Positions 12,089 through 20,645 of a stretch of 64,000 bases of DNA are shown one piece after another; the first letter of the stretch is position 1; each line of letters opens with the position of its first letter. Under the pieces are notes generated by a model. The model was not told the DNA's origin and did not search any database. It saw only the letters and a program-made list of their open reading frames with translations. The translations under genes were made by a program, and so were the position numbers. The DNA is from Pseudomonas putida (GTDB taxonomy: Bacteria > Pseudomonadota > Gammaproteobacteria > Pseudomonadales > Pseudomonadaceae), in NCBI RefSeq assembly GCF_028682175.1, contig NZ_JANHKS010000028.1, positions 1 to 64,000 on the forward strand, in the 5' to 3' direction.

Positions 12089-12279
12089 CCCGTAGCAGCC
12101 CGGCCGGGCGGCGCTCCGCTTGCCGGCGGGGGCGTACTCAAGATCGCCCCCGCCGGCAAGCCGTGCTGCTACGGGGTAGCGTACCGCCCTGTAGGAGCGC
12201 GCTTGCCCGCGACCGCGGTGGGTCAGATACCCGGGATGCGCCTGACACACCGCCATCGCGGGCAAGCGCGCTCCTACAG
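12089..12279. repeat. Two adjacent REPINs of different families
   Basis: A GTAGCAGC..GCCGGCGGG pair (12089-12177), whose left copy carries a ccgggcggcgctc insertion, is followed at once by a CTGTAGGAGCGCGCTTGCCC pair (12189-12279). The two REPINs fill the space between gacS and the next gene. Confidence 0.88.
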
Positions 12280-12366
12280 GTGTCAGGTGCCAGGTGCCAG
12301 GCCGTCGCCCTGGAGCGGGCATCCGTATTCTAAAGTGTTAGCATGCGCGCCTATTTGGAGACCCCC

Positions 12367-12804
12367 ATGGCCGAACACGATTTTCGCTACAGCATGCTCA
12401 CCCCGCACCACACCCTGATCGAATGCCGCAGCCTGGCGCTGGGCCGCTATCAAGTGACCGGCAACGGCGGCTCGATCAAGCACGACGACGTGCTGCTCGT
12501 CACCGTCAAAGGCAGCAAAGACCTCTACATGCGCCTGAACGTGGAAAAGGTCCGTCACCTGATCAACCCGCCCGGCCAATGGGTCGCGGTCGCCAATGGC
12601 CCGGCGTTCACGGAGCTGGCGATCCATCAGTGGAAGGTCAACTGCAACGGCTGCGGCAAGGAGCAGGACATCGAATTCATGGTCGATGGCAAGGAAGGCA
12701 AAAAGGCCCTGAAACCGGCTGCCACCGCGCGCATCGCCGAACTGGGCTGGAAAACCGTCGGCGAGAACCACCTGTGCCCGGCCTGCGCGAAGAACGCCGC
12801 ATGA
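12367..12804 (+). CDS. Conserved hypothetical protein with CxxC pairs
   Basis: A 145-residue soluble protein beginning MAEHDFRYSMLTPHHTL; an in-frame ATG 24 bp earlier is possible but less like the family. Residues CNGCGKEQ (about 95-102) and CPACAKNAA at the C terminus form two CxxC pairs that could bind zinc or another metal. The sequence has no membrane segment. Similar proteins are common in Pseudomonas but I know of no assigned function. Its TGA overlaps the ATG of the following lipoprotein gene, so both are probably expressed together. Confidence 0.8.
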   Translation: MAEHDFRYSMLTPHHTLIECRSLALGRYQVTGNGGSIKHDDVLLVTVKGSKDLYMRLNVEKVRHLINPPGQWVAVANGPAFTELAIHQWKVNCNGCGKEQDIEFMVDGKEGKKALKPAATARIAELGWKTVGENHLCPACAKNAA

Positions 12805-13205
12805 AATGCCTCGCTCTGCCCTTGCTAGCCACTGCCCTGCTGACCGGCTGTGCCAGCGATACTGGTGCGCTCCAGCGTGACCATGGCTATGTGCTGGAGT
12901 GGATCGGGGAACGCCCGCTGATCGACAACAGTCACCTGACCATGACCTTGGGCGAGGATGGCCGCGCCTATGGCAATGCGGGCTGCAACCACTGGTTTGC
13001 GTCCTACCGGCTGGACGGCGACTCGATCAGCTTCGGCCCCGTGGGCAGCACCCGAAAAATGTGCGCCCCGGCGCTGATGGACCAGGAACACCGCTTCCTG
13101 GAAGCCATGGGCAAGGTCGAGCATTGGGATGTATCAGACGTGCAGCAACTGGAGCTATGGCCCGCGCAGGGCCTGCCGCTGCGCTTCTGGCCCGAGGAAG
13201 GCTGA
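12801..13205 (+). CDS. META-domain lipoprotein (HslJ-like)
   Basis: A 134-residue exported protein with an N-terminal signal peptide and lipobox LLTGC (mature Cys17). The body is a META domain: a tryptophan near the start (EWIGERPL), then MTLGEDGRAYGNAGCNHWFASY and ISFGPVGSTRKMCAP, with the conserved GxxGCNxxxxxY core and the methionine-cysteine TRKMC motif of the HslJ family. Such proteins sit in the outer membrane or periplasm and are linked to heat or antibiotic stress in E. coli. Start overlaps the stop of the upstream gene (ATGA). Confidence 0.85.
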   Translation: MKCLALPLLATALLTGCASDTGALQRDHGYVLEWIGERPLIDNSHLTMTLGEDGRAYGNAGCNHWFASYRLDGDSISFGPVGSTRKMCAPALMDQEHRFLEAMGKVEHWDVSDVQQLELWPAQGLPLRFWPEEG

Positions 13206-13220
13206 GGGTCGCCCACAATC

Positions 13221-13382
13221 CTGTAGGAGTGAGCTTGCTCGCGATGGCGACCTCAAGACCGCCCCGCCGGCAAGCCGTGCTGCTACGGACCGCGTGAGCG
13301 ACACAGATCGAAGTAGCAGCCGGGCTTGCCCGCGGGTCGATTCCGAATCCGCCGACGCCGGCAAGCCGGACTGCTACGGGCC
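13221..13382. repeat. Composite REP cluster
   Basis: A single CTGTAGGAGTGAGCTTGCTC REP is followed by one GCCGGCAAGCCGTGCTGCTACG half and then by a degenerate inverted pair of the same family. This is a nested mix of at least two REP families between the META lipoprotein gene and the convergent tlpA-like gene. Confidence 0.8.
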
Positions 13383-13390
13383 GGTTTCGC

Positions 13391-13858
13391 TCAACCCTTG
13401 CCCTTCAACTCCGCCAGCTTCTGCGCCACGCCGGCTGCGGTCTGTTCGCCCATCAACTGCTCGCGCACCTTGCCCTTGTCGTCGATGATGTAGGTCACCG
13501 GCAACGCTTCGCTCTTGGGCAGGTCGTACTGGTCGGCTGGATCGTTCGCCAGCACCGTGAACTTTATGCCCAGCGCATTGCTGGCGTTTTTCAGCTCGTC
13601 GCCCTGCAAATTATCGAAGTTGACCCCGAACACGCTGACCTTCTGCCCGTTCATCTGCTCGGACAGCTTGTTCAGCTCGGGAATCTCGGTGCGACACGGG
13701 CCACACCATTCGGCCCAGTAATTGACCACCAGCCAATGTTTGTCGACCCGTTCACTGGCCACTTTCTGGCCGTTCTGATCGGTGCCCAGATCCACCCCGC
13801 ACCCGCTGAGCAACATGCTGCCGATAAGTGCTACTGCTGCTGCCAACCGCCTTGCCAT
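13391..13858 (-). CDS. TlpA-family thioredoxin-like lipoprotein
   Basis: A 155-residue periplasmic thiol-disulfide oxidoreductase. The signal peptide ends in lipobox LLSGC (Cys20), so it is predicted to be membrane-anchored. The active site W51-C52-G-P-C55 lies in NYWAEWCGPCRTEIPEL, followed by the cis-proline loop EALPVTYIID. Length and layout fit the TlpA/ResA/DsbE group, which keep cytochrome-c or other periplasmic cysteines reduced. The gene stands alone, convergent with the META lipoprotein and divergent from the ArsC-like gene. Confidence 0.92.
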   Translation of the reverse strand: MARRLAAAVALIGSMLLSGCGVDLGTDQNGQKVASERVDKHWLVVNYWAEWCGPCRTEIPELNKLSEQMNGQKVSVFGVNFDNLQGDELKNASNALGIKFTVLANDPADQYDLPKSEALPVTYIIDDKGKVREQLMGEQTAAGVAQKLAELKGKG

Positions 13859-13958
13859 GATGCCTGTTCCTTTAAGAGAAAACGTAACCGGGCCCCATCT
13901 TGGCCTTTGTCGTCACAGCTGTAGAATAGCCGCCACCTCATGAAAGATGCGACCGCAA

Positions 13959-14312
13959 ATGACCGATCTGACGCTTTATCACAACCCTCGCTGCTCAAAA
14001 TCCCGTGGCGCGCTGGAACTGCTTGAAGCGCGCGGCCTGACCCCGACCATCGTGCGCTACCTCGAAACCCCGCCTGACGCCGGCCAGTTGCGTGAGCTGC
14101 TGGGCAAGCTGGGCATCGGCGCCCGCGACCTGCTGCGTACCGGCGAAGACGAATACAAGACGCTGAACCTGGCCGATGCGAGCCTCACCGATGAGCAACT
14201 GATCGCCGCCATGACCGCCCATCCCAAGCTGATCGAGCGCCCGATCCTGATCGCCGGCGACAGGGCCATGATTGGTCGTCCGCCGGAAAAAATCCTGGAG
14301 ATCCTGCCGTGA
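13959..14312 (+). CDS. ArsC-family arsenate reductase-like protein
   Basis: A 117-residue thioredoxin-fold protein with the ArsC signature LYHNPRCSKSRGALELL (catalytic Cys12) and the C-terminal region LIERPILIAGDRAMIGRPPE, which carries the arginine pattern expected for glutaredoxin-dependent ArsC/YffB proteins. It may reduce arsenate or act as a general thiol reductase; no arsB, acr3 or arsR neighbours are present, so an arsenic role is not supported by context. Its TGA overlaps the GTG of wrbA. The start at MTDLTLYHNP was preferred over an ATG 12 bp upstream. Confidence 0.9.
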   Translation: MTDLTLYHNPRCSKSRGALELLEARGLTPTIVRYLETPPDAGQLRELLGKLGIGARDLLRTGEDEYKTLNLADASLTDEQLIAAMTAHPKLIERPILIAGDRAMIGRPPEKILEILP

Positions 14313-14914
14313 GCGCGCCGTACATCCTGGTGCTGTTCTACAGCCGCAACGGCTCGACCAGCGAAATGGCCCGGCAGATCGCCCGCGGTATCGAGATGGG
14401 CGGCATGGAAGCGCGCCTGCGCACGGTGCCGGCGATTTCCACCGAATGCGAAGCCGTTGCCCCGAGCATCCCGGAAACCGGTGCTCTCTACGCCACCCTC
14501 GACGACCTGAAGAACTGCGCCGGCCTTGCGCTGGGCAGCCCGACCCGCTTCGGCAACATGGCCGCGCCGCTCAAGTACTTCCTCGACGGCACCAGCAGCC
14601 TGTGGCTGACCGGCGCGCTGGTGGACAAACCGGCCGCAGTCTTCACCTCCACCGCCAGCCTGCACGGCGGCCAGGAAACCACGCTGATGTCGATGCTGCT
14701 GCCGTTGCTGCACCACGGCATGCTGATCACCGGCCTGCCCTACAGCGAAGCGGCGCTGATCGAGACCAGCGGCGGCGGCACGCCCTACGGCGCCAGCCAC
14801 CACGCCGGCGCAGACGGCAAGCGCCCGCTGGACCCGCACGAAACCAAGCTGTGCCGCGCACTGGGCCAGCGCCTGGCAAAAACCGCACGGGCGCTGGAAC
14901 CTTCCCGTGGCTAG
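14309..14914 (+). CDS. NAD(P)H:quinone oxidoreductase WrbA
   Basis: A 201-residue flavodoxin-like protein that reduces quinones by two electrons with FMN. The FMN phosphate loop is LFYSRNGSTSEMARQI (about residues 7-22). The WrbA-typical middle follows, with GSPTRFGNMAAPLKYFLDGT, the FTSTASLHGGQETTLMSM segment and the TPYGASH loop. It starts with GTG overlapping the upstream TGA (GTGA) and itself overlaps the next gene, indicating a tightly coupled arsC-like/wrbA/DUF2069 operon, an order also found in other Pseudomonas. Confidence 0.95.
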   Translation: MSAPYILVLFYSRNGSTSEMARQIARGIEMGGMEARLRTVPAISTECEAVAPSIPETGALYATLDDLKNCAGLALGSPTRFGNMAAPLKYFLDGTSSLWLTGALVDKPAAVFTSTASLHGGQETTLMSMLLPLLHHGMLITGLPYSEAALIETSGGGTPYGASHHAGADGKRPLDPHETKLCRALGQRLAKTARALEPSRG

Positions 14915-15320
14915 AAAACCCAAGGTGCTGCCCGCGCTGCAATGGCTGGAACCTCGGGTTCGCTGGAGCCGGGTTGGCGCCTTGCTGTGTTTTCTGGGCC
15001 TGATCGCGCTGTTGGCGATCTATTACCTGATCTTCGCCGACGTGCACGGCGCACGGCCTTGGGTGATCCTGTCGATCGAGCTGGTGCCGTTGCTGCTGCT
15101 GGCGCCCGGCATGCTGACCGGCAGCGCTCGCGGGCATGCCTGGACCTGCTTTGTGGTGAACCTGTATTTCATCAAAGGCGCTCTGGCCGCCTATGACCCG
15201 AGCCGCTCGCTGTTCGGCGTGCTGGAAATGCTGGCGAGCCTGGCGGTGTTCACCAGCGCGTTGCTGTATGTGCGCTGGCGGTTTCAGTACAACCGCAAGC
15301 TCGCAGGTGAATCTTCCTGA
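14907..15320 (+). CDS. DUF2069 membrane protein
   Basis: A 137-residue inner-membrane protein with about four hydrophobic segments (for example VGALLCFLGLIALLAIYYLI and IELVPLLLLAPGMLTG). It starts at GTG, overlapping the wrbA stop by 8 bp. The family (DUF2069) is widespread in gammaproteobacteria next to wrbA and has no known biochemical role. A REPIN follows directly. Confidence 0.85.
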   Translation: MARKPKVLPALQWLEPRVRWSRVGALLCFLGLIALLAIYYLIFADVHGARPWVILSIELVPLLLLAPGMLTGSARGHAWTCFVVNLYFIKGALAAYDPSRSLFGVLEMLASLAVFTSALLYVRWRFQYNRKLAGESS

Positions 15321-15336
15321 TCTAACCCGCGCATCC

Positions 15337-15429
15337 TCGTAGCAGCACGGCTTGCCGGCGGGGCGGTGTGTCAGACGACATATCACTGCCTGATCTGCCG
15401 CTCCCGCCGGCAAGCCGTGCTGCTACGGG
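15337..15429. repeat. REPIN, GTAGCAGCACGGCTTGCCGG family
   Basis: Inverted pair of the abundant 26-bp REP between the DUF2069 gene and the glycosylase-like gene. Confidence 0.9.
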
Positions 15430-15467
15430 AGTGCGGTTAAACGACGTAACAATGTTCTGGAGAGGGC

Positions 15468-16139
15468 ATGCAAGACTACAAATGGCTCAATGAATACTGC
15501 CTCAACCGCTTTGGCTCCGCCGCCGCGCTCGAAGCGCACCTGCCGACTCCCGCCACCCCGAAACAACTCAAGGCCATCAGTGACGACCGCTACCTGTCGA
15601 CCCTGGCCCTGCGGGTGTTTCGTGCCGGTTTGAAGCACAGCCTGGTCGATGCCAAGTGGCCGGCGTTCGAGCAAGTGTTCTTCGGCTTCGATCCGGAAAA
15701 GGTGGTGCTCATGGGCGCCGATCACCTGGAGCGCCTGATGCAGGACGCCCGCATCATCCGCCATCTGGGCAAGCTCAAGAGCGTGCCGCGCAACGCCCAG
15801 TTGATCCTCGACATCGCCCACGAACACGGCAGCTTCGGCAACTTCATCGCCCAGTGGCCGGTGACCGACATCGTCGGCCTCTGGCGCTACATGGCCAAAC
15901 ACGGCAACCAGATGGGCGGCCTTTCTGCACCGCGCTTCCTGCGCATGGTCGGCAAGGACACCTTCATTCCCTCCCAAGACGTGGTCGCCGCGCTCAACGC
16001 CCAGAACATCGTCGACAAGGTGCCCAGCAGCCAGCGTGACCAGGCGGCGGTACAAGCGGCGTTCAACCAGTGGCACGCCGAAAGCGGCCGTCCGCTGTGC
16101 CAGATCTCGATGATGCTGTCCTATACCGTGAACCACTGA
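15468..16139 (+). CDS. DNA-3-methyladenine glycosylase I-like protein
   Basis: A 223-residue helical protein that resembles Tag-type base-excision glycosylases over residues 40-200: FRAGLKHSLVDAKWPAFEQ, DHLERLMQDARIIRHLGK and VPRNAQLIL match the family core. It lacks the N-terminal CGW zinc-binding start of E. coli Tag and the matching C-terminal His/Cys pair, and is longer, so it belongs to a divergent subgroup whose substrate is uncertain. An AGAGGG-type ribosome binding site precedes the ATG. It stands alone between a REPIN and the regulator gene. Confidence 0.8.
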   Translation: MQDYKWLNEYCLNRFGSAAALEAHLPTPATPKQLKAISDDRYLSTLALRVFRAGLKHSLVDAKWPAFEQVFFGFDPEKVVLMGADHLERLMQDARIIRHLGKLKSVPRNAQLILDIAHEHGSFGNFIAQWPVTDIVGLWRYMAKHGNQMGGLSAPRFLRMVGKDTFIPSQDVVAALNAQNIVDKVPSSQRDQAAVQAAFNQWHAESGRPLCQISMMLSYTVNH

Positions 16140-16145
16140 TCTTTT

Positions 16146-16198
16146 TTCGTACGAAGTCTTATGACATCAGATGTAACAAATCGAAGGTCGTATACAAT
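16146..16198. promoter_or_regulatory. Putative GntR/FCD operator sites
   Basis: TTCGTACGAA (16146-16155) and TCGTATACAA (16188-16197) are palindromic sites just before the regulator gene. The second resembles the perfect palindrome TCGTATACGA at 17177-17186 before the transporter gene, suggesting autoregulation. Confidence 0.6.
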
Positions 16199-16231
16199 AT
16201 CCGTCACCCACTCATTGCCTGAGTCTTGCGC

Positions 16232-16915
16232 GTGCCTCTTCTCCTATCCGACGCCCCCAACCTCGGCGTCGCGCCGTCCGCGTCCGAGGTGATCTCCAGG
16301 TACCTGCGCGAGTCGATCATTTCCGGCCAGTTCGCCGAAGATGAGCCGATTCGCCAGGACGACATCGCGCGCATTTTCAACGTCAGCAAAATTCCCGTGC
16401 GCGAGGCGCTCAAGCGCCTGGAGGCCGAGGGCCTGGTGCAGTTTCATCGCAACAAGGGCGCGGTGGTCACGCGGATCTCGGAGCCTGAGCTGGCGCAGAT
16501 CTTCGAAGTGCGGGTGTTGCTGGAGGTCCAGGCCATTCGCCTGGCCGTGCCGAGGTTGACGGCAGCCCACATCCGCCGGGCCACGGCCATCTGTGACGAG
16601 TTCGTTGCCGACGATGACATCGGCCGCTGGGCCGAGTTGAACTGGGCCTTTCACACCTGCCTGTACGAGGCGGCGCAACGGCCATTCCTGCTGAACATGA
16701 TTCGCTCCATCCACGACAAGATCGAGCGCTACCTGCGGGTGCAGATGAGCTTCGAGGAAGGCAAGGAGCGCGCCGACCAGGAACACCGCGGCATCCTCAA
16801 AGCCTGTGCCGAACGCGACGTCGAGAAAGCCTGCGAATTGATCGAGCATCACATCATGAGCGTCTGCCGCTCGCTGTACACCCACCTGCCCAACGCGTCC
16901 ACCAGCGAAATCTGA
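16232..16915 (+). CDS. GntR-family (FCD) transcriptional regulator
   Basis: A 227-residue regulator. The N-terminal winged helix reads EVISRYLRESIISGQFAEDEPIRQDDIARIFNVSKIPVREALKRLEAEG in pieces recognisable as the GntR domain; the C-terminal all-helical FCD domain carries NWAFHTCLY and the metal-ligand histidines typical of FadR-like sensors (for example EHRGI and EHHIMSVC). GTG at 16232 is preferred; a TTG two codons earlier is possible. It lies upstream of the transporter/aconitase X operon with shared palindromic sites, so it is the likely local repressor or activator responding to the substrate. Confidence 0.9.
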   Translation: MPLLLSDAPNLGVAPSASEVISRYLRESIISGQFAEDEPIRQDDIARIFNVSKIPVREALKRLEAEGLVQFHRNKGAVVTRISEPELAQIFEVRVLLEVQAIRLAVPRLTAAHIRRATAICDEFVADDDIGRWAELNWAFHTCLYEAAQRPFLLNMIRSIHDKIERYLRVQMSFEEGKERADQEHRGILKACAERDVEKACELIEHHIMSVCRSLYTHLPNASTSEI

Positions 16916-17234
16916 ATCCGGACACTGTGCCGATTTCGTCATCCGTGAGGGCGAAATCGGTCAAGACCCGCCCCCTGCTTTACTGCCACTCTGACGCAGC
17001 GCCATCCACGGCGCACACCTAACTAGAAGACGTGCATGTATGAAGCACCGCACACCATTTTGCTCCTTTATGTAACACCGCCCGGTCGCCAGCCGCCCGG
17101 GAAAACCTTGAAACCCGCCGAGTCGTCGTCCTACAGCTATAGTGGCAAAGCAGGCACAAACTGTGCTTAGAAAATATCGTATACGAAATTACTTATCCGA
17201 CTGTGTTCCATTACTTGCACCATTAGAGGCTCTT
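16916..17234 (+). promoter_or_regulatory. Operon leader with GTATAC operator
   Basis: This 319-bp non-coding region contains a perfect 10-bp palindrome TCGTATACGA at 17177-17186 within an A/T-rich stretch, 48 bp before the transporter gene. It matches the site found in front of the regulator gene, so it is the probable operator for the catabolic operon. A GAGG ribosome binding site lies at about 17226. Nothing else was recognised. Confidence 0.6.
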
Positions 17235-18053
17235 ATGAAAAAGCATGGCATTGCTGTAGCCCTCCTCGCTGTAATGAGTACTTCTTTCATCAGTACGGCA
17301 TTTGCCGACAAGCTCGATGACATCATTGGCTCCGGCAAGCTGCGTTGTGCGGTCACCCTGGACTTCCCGCCGATGGGCTCGCGCGATGACAAGAACAACC
17401 CGGTCGGATTCGACGTCGATTACTGCAACGACCTGGCAAAAGTGCTCGGCGTGACCGCCGAGGTAGTGGAAACCCCGTTCCCTGATCGTATTCCCGCTCT
17501 GATGTCGGGCCGCGCCGACGTGATCGTCGCCTCTACCTCCGACACCCTGGAACGCGCCAAGACCGTGGCGATGACCATCCCCTACTTCGCCTTCCAGATG
17601 GTGGTACTGACCACCGACAAGACCGGCATCAGCAAGTACGAAGACCTCAAGGGCAAGAACGTCGGCAACACCAGCGGCACCTATGAAGCCATCGCCCTGG
17701 AGAAGGACCAGAAGAAATGGGGCAGCGGCAGCTTCCGCGCCTACCAGACCCAGAACGACACCATCCTGGCCGTCGCCCAGGGCCAGATTGAAGCGTCCGT
17801 GGTGACCAACACCGTGGCCGCCGCATCGATCAAGTCCGGCAAGTACAAAGGCCTGAAAGTCGCCGGCAACGCTCCGTATGTCATCGACTACGTGTCGCTG
17901 GCCGCCAAGCGCAACGAATACGGCCTGATCCACTACCTGAACCTGTTCGTGAACCAGCAAGTGCGCTCCGGCCGCTACGACGAACTGTGGAAAAAATGGG
18001 TCGGCGACGAGATTCCACCAGCAAGCCTGACCGTACCGGGCGTCTACTACTGA
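17235..18053 (+). CDS. Amino-acid ABC transporter substrate-binding protein
   Basis: A periplasmic binding protein of the SBP_bac_3 family, 272 aa from the ATG at 17235. The signal peptide MKKHGIAVALLAVMSTS ends at AFA-DKL (about residue 24). The family signature GFDVDYCNDLAKVLG is at about residues 57-71, and GKNVGNTSGTYEAIAL and VAQGQIEASVV follow. It belongs to the polar amino-acid uptake group. With the two permeases, ATPase and the two hydroxyproline-type enzymes downstream, it most likely binds a hydroxyproline isomer. A REPIN separates it from the aconitase X gene. Confidence 0.92.
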   Translation: MKKHGIAVALLAVMSTSFISTAFADKLDDIIGSGKLRCAVTLDFPPMGSRDDKNNPVGFDVDYCNDLAKVLGVTAEVVETPFPDRIPALMSGRADVIVASTSDTLERAKTVAMTIPYFAFQMVVLTTDKTGISKYEDLKGKNVGNTSGTYEAIALEKDQKKWGSGSFRAYQTQNDTILAVAQGQIEASVVTNTVAAASIKSGKYKGLKVAGNAPYVIDYVSLAAKRNEYGLIHYLNLFVNQQVRSGRYDELWKKWVGDEIPPASLTVPGVYY

Positions 18054-18069
18054 GTTGAGGCCGCCTCTC

Positions 18070-18160
18070 CTGTAGGAGTGAGCTTGCTCGCGATGACGGT
18101 GTGTCAGGCAATGCATCTGTTGCTCATGGACCGCGATCGCGAGCAAGCTCACTCCTACAA
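18070..18160. repeat. REPIN, CTGTAGGAGTGAGCTTGCTCGCGA family
   Basis: Inverted pair of a second abundant REP family inside the catabolic operon, between the binding-protein gene and the aconitase X gene. It could stabilise the upstream mRNA and give differential expression. Confidence 0.9.
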
Positions 18161-18201
18161 CGATCGGATTCTGACCTGGCCCTCTTTTTCAGGAGCCTTT
18201 G

Positions 18202-19977
18202 ATGTCTGAAATTTCGTTGAACGGGCGTTGCCTGGTTGCAGGCAGTGCCCAAGGCTCATTGCTCTACGCCGATATCGGCCTCAGCTTCTGGGGCGGGGTC
18301 GAGCCGTTCACCGGTGAGGTCATCGACCGCCACCACCCCCTGAGCGGGCAAATCATTACCGGCTGCGTCCTCGCGATTCCCAGCGGGCGCGGCTCATGCA
18401 CCGGCAGCAGCGTGCTGCTGGAACTGATCCTCAACGGCCACGCCCCGGCGGCGCTGGTGTTCGAGCGGGTCGAAGACATCCTGACCCTCGGTGTACTGAT
18501 CGCCGAACAGATGTTTGGCCATTCGATCCCTGTCGTCAGCCTCGGCGAAGCCGGTTTTGCCGCGCTGCGCAATGTGCAGTTCGCCCGGGTCGAAGACGGC
18601 CGCGTCACCTGTTTCGACAGCCTGCCGCCGCAATTGCACGCCACCGTCAGCCCCACCCGCTCGAACACCGCCATCCAGAGCCGGATCACCCTGACCGAGA
18701 TGGACCGCGGTTTTCTCGATGGCGCCTACGGCAAGGCCGCGCAGGTCGCCATGGGCATCATCCTGCGCATGGCCGAGCTGCAAGGAGCGACCGAGTTGCT
18801 GGACATCACCCAGGCGCACATCGACGGCTGCATCTACACCGGCCCCGCGAGCCTGCGCTTCGCCCGGCAACTGGTGGACTGGGGCGCCCGGGTACGGGTG
18901 CCGACCACGCTGAACTCGATCTCCGTGGACAAACGCCGCTGGCGTGAACTGGGCGTGGACCCGGCCCTGGGCGAACCCGCCAGCCAGTTGGGCGATGCCT
19001 ATCTGGACATGGGCGCGAAGGTCAGTTTCACCTGCGCGCCTTACCTGCTCGACAGCGCGCCGCAACTGGGCGAGCAGATCGTCTGGGCCGAATCCAACGC
19101 CGTGGTCTATGCCAACAGCGTGATCGGCGCGCGGACGCTGAAGTACCCCGACTACCTGGACATCTGCATCGCCCTCACCGGCCGCGCACCGAAAATCGGC
19201 TGCCACCTGGCGCCCCAGCGTCACGCGACCTTGCGCATCGACGTGCCTTACATGGCCGAGCTGGACGACAGTTTCTACCCGCTGCTGGGCTACCACATCG
19301 GCCTGCTGTGCGGCGCCGAGATCCCGGTGGTCTGCGGCCTGGAACACAGGGCGCCGACCCTCGATGACTTGAAGGCCTTCGGTGCGGCATTTGCCACTAC
19401 CTCGGCCGCGCCAATGTTTCATATCGCAGGCGTGACTCCGGAAGCCACCAACGCCGAACTGGCCCTTGGCGGACATCCGCCAGCCAAGACGTTGCGCATT
19501 GAAGAGATCGACCTGCTGCACAGCTGGCGTGAACTCAACAGCGCGCAAACCCCGCAAGTGGATGCCGTGACCCTGGGCAATCCGCACTTTTCAGTGAGCG
19601 AATGCGCAACCCTCGCCCAGCTATGCCACGGCCTGCGCAAGCACTCGAAGGTGGCGGTGGTGATCACCTGCGGCCGGGCCACGCTGGAAAGTGCGCAACG
19701 GGCCGGCTATGTCGCGACGCTGGAAGCCTTTGGCGTGCAGTTCGTCACCGACACGTGCTGGTGCATGCTCGCGGAACCGGTGATTCCGCCCGCGGCGAAA
19801 ACGCTGATGACCAATTCCGGCAAATACGCCCACTACGCACCGGGCCTGGTGGGGCGCAACGTGCATTTCGCAAGCCTTGCCGAATGCGTCGACAGTGCCT
19901 GCACCGGCCTTGCCAGCGGTCGCCTGCCGGTCTGGTTACACGCTGCAGAACAAAAAGAGGCGCTCGTTCATGTTTGA
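18202..19977 (+). CDS. Aconitase X (probable cis-3-hydroxy-L-proline dehydratase)
   Basis: A 591-residue fused aconitase X. The N-terminal third is the small swivelling domain (DUF126) with PLSGQIITGCVLAIPSGRGS and the CTGSSV loop. The rest is the large catalytic domain (DUF521) with LTEMDRGFLDGAYG, TCAPYLL, and TDTCWCMLAEPVIP and NSGKYAHY. Enzymes of this fused type have been shown to dehydrate cis-3-hydroxy-L-proline to pyrroline-2-carboxylate with an iron-sulfur cluster. The start ATG is preceded by CAGGAG. It overlaps the first permease gene by 8 bp. The reaction here is inferred from the family and from the transporter/racemase context. Confidence 0.9.
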   Translation: MSEISLNGRCLVAGSAQGSLLYADIGLSFWGGVEPFTGEVIDRHHPLSGQIITGCVLAIPSGRGSCTGSSVLLELILNGHAPAALVFERVEDILTLGVLIAEQMFGHSIPVVSLGEAGFAALRNVQFARVEDGRVTCFDSLPPQLHATVSPTRSNTAIQSRITLTEMDRGFLDGAYGKAAQVAMGIILRMAELQGATELLDITQAHIDGCIYTGPASLRFARQLVDWGARVRVPTTLNSISVDKRRWRELGVDPALGEPASQLGDAYLDMGAKVSFTCAPYLLDSAPQLGEQIVWAESNAVVYANSVIGARTLKYPDYLDICIALTGRAPKIGCHLAPQRHATLRIDVPYMAELDDSFYPLLGYHIGLLCGAEIPVVCGLEHRAPTLDDLKAFGAAFATTSAAPMFHIAGVTPEATNAELALGGHPPAKTLRIEEIDLLHSWRELNSAQTPQVDAVTLGNPHFSVSECATLAQLCHGLRKHSKVAVVITCGRATLESAQRAGYVATLEAFGVQFVTDTCWCMLAEPVIPPAAKTLMTNSGKYAHYAPGLVGRNVHFASLAECVDSACTGLASGRLPVWLHAAEQKEALVHV

Positions 19978-20635
19978 TTACACCTTCCAATGGCGCGCCG
20001 CGTTCAAGGCGTTGCCGGACATGCTGCAGGGCGCCTGGGTGACGTTCGAAACCGCTGCGCTGTCGATGATCCTGGGGGTCATCATCGCGCTGTGCCTGGT
20101 GTTCATGCGCCAGGGCAAGAACCTGATCCTCAAGGGCTTCGCCGCCACCTGGATTTCCATCGCGCGCAACACACCGTCACTGTTCCAGGTGTACATCCTG
20201 TACTTCGGCCTGGGCTCCTTCGGTATCCACATCAACTCCTGGGTGGCGTTGCTGGCCGGGATCACCATCAACAACGCAGGGTACCTGGCAGAAAACTTCC
20301 GTGGCGGCCTCAAGGCCGTGCCCGACACCCAGTTGCGCGCAGCCCGCTCCCTGGGCATGAGCGCACCGCAGGCCTATCGGCTGATCGTCATCCCGCAATT
20401 GCTGCGCATCGTCTTCTACCCGATGACCAACCAGATGGTCTGGGCGGTGCTGATGACTTCCATGGGCGTGGTCGTGGGCCTGAACAACGACCTCACCGGC
20501 GTGACGCAGAACTACAACGTCATGACCTTCCGTACCTTCGAGTTCTTTGCCATTGCGGCGGTGCTCTATTACCTGATCGCCAAGCTGATCGTGGGCCTTG
20601 CGCGCCTGCTGTCCTGGCGCCTGTTCCGGTACTGA
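19970..20635 (+). CDS. Amino-acid ABC transporter permease 1
   Basis: A 221-residue inner-membrane permease of the HisMQ type with about five membrane segments. The start at MFDYTFQWRAAFKALPDML overlaps the aconitase X stop. The cytoplasmic EAA loop that contacts the ATPase reads AARSLGMSAPQAYRLIVIPQLLR. RNTPSLFQVYILYFGLG is the usual second-helix signature of this group. It forms a heterodimer with the next gene product. The 36-bp-shorter start fits the ribosome binding site better than the longer open frame. Confidence 0.92.
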   Translation: MFDYTFQWRAAFKALPDMLQGAWVTFETAALSMILGVIIALCLVFMRQGKNLILKGFAATWISIARNTPSLFQVYILYFGLGSFGIHINSWVALLAGITINNAGYLAENFRGGLKAVPDTQLRAARSLGMSAPQAYRLIVIPQLLRIVFYPMTNQMVWAVLMTSMGVVVGLNNDLTGVTQNYNVMTFRTFEFFAIAAVLYYLIAKLIVGLARLLSWRLFRY

Positions 20636-20645
20636 GGAGTTGACC

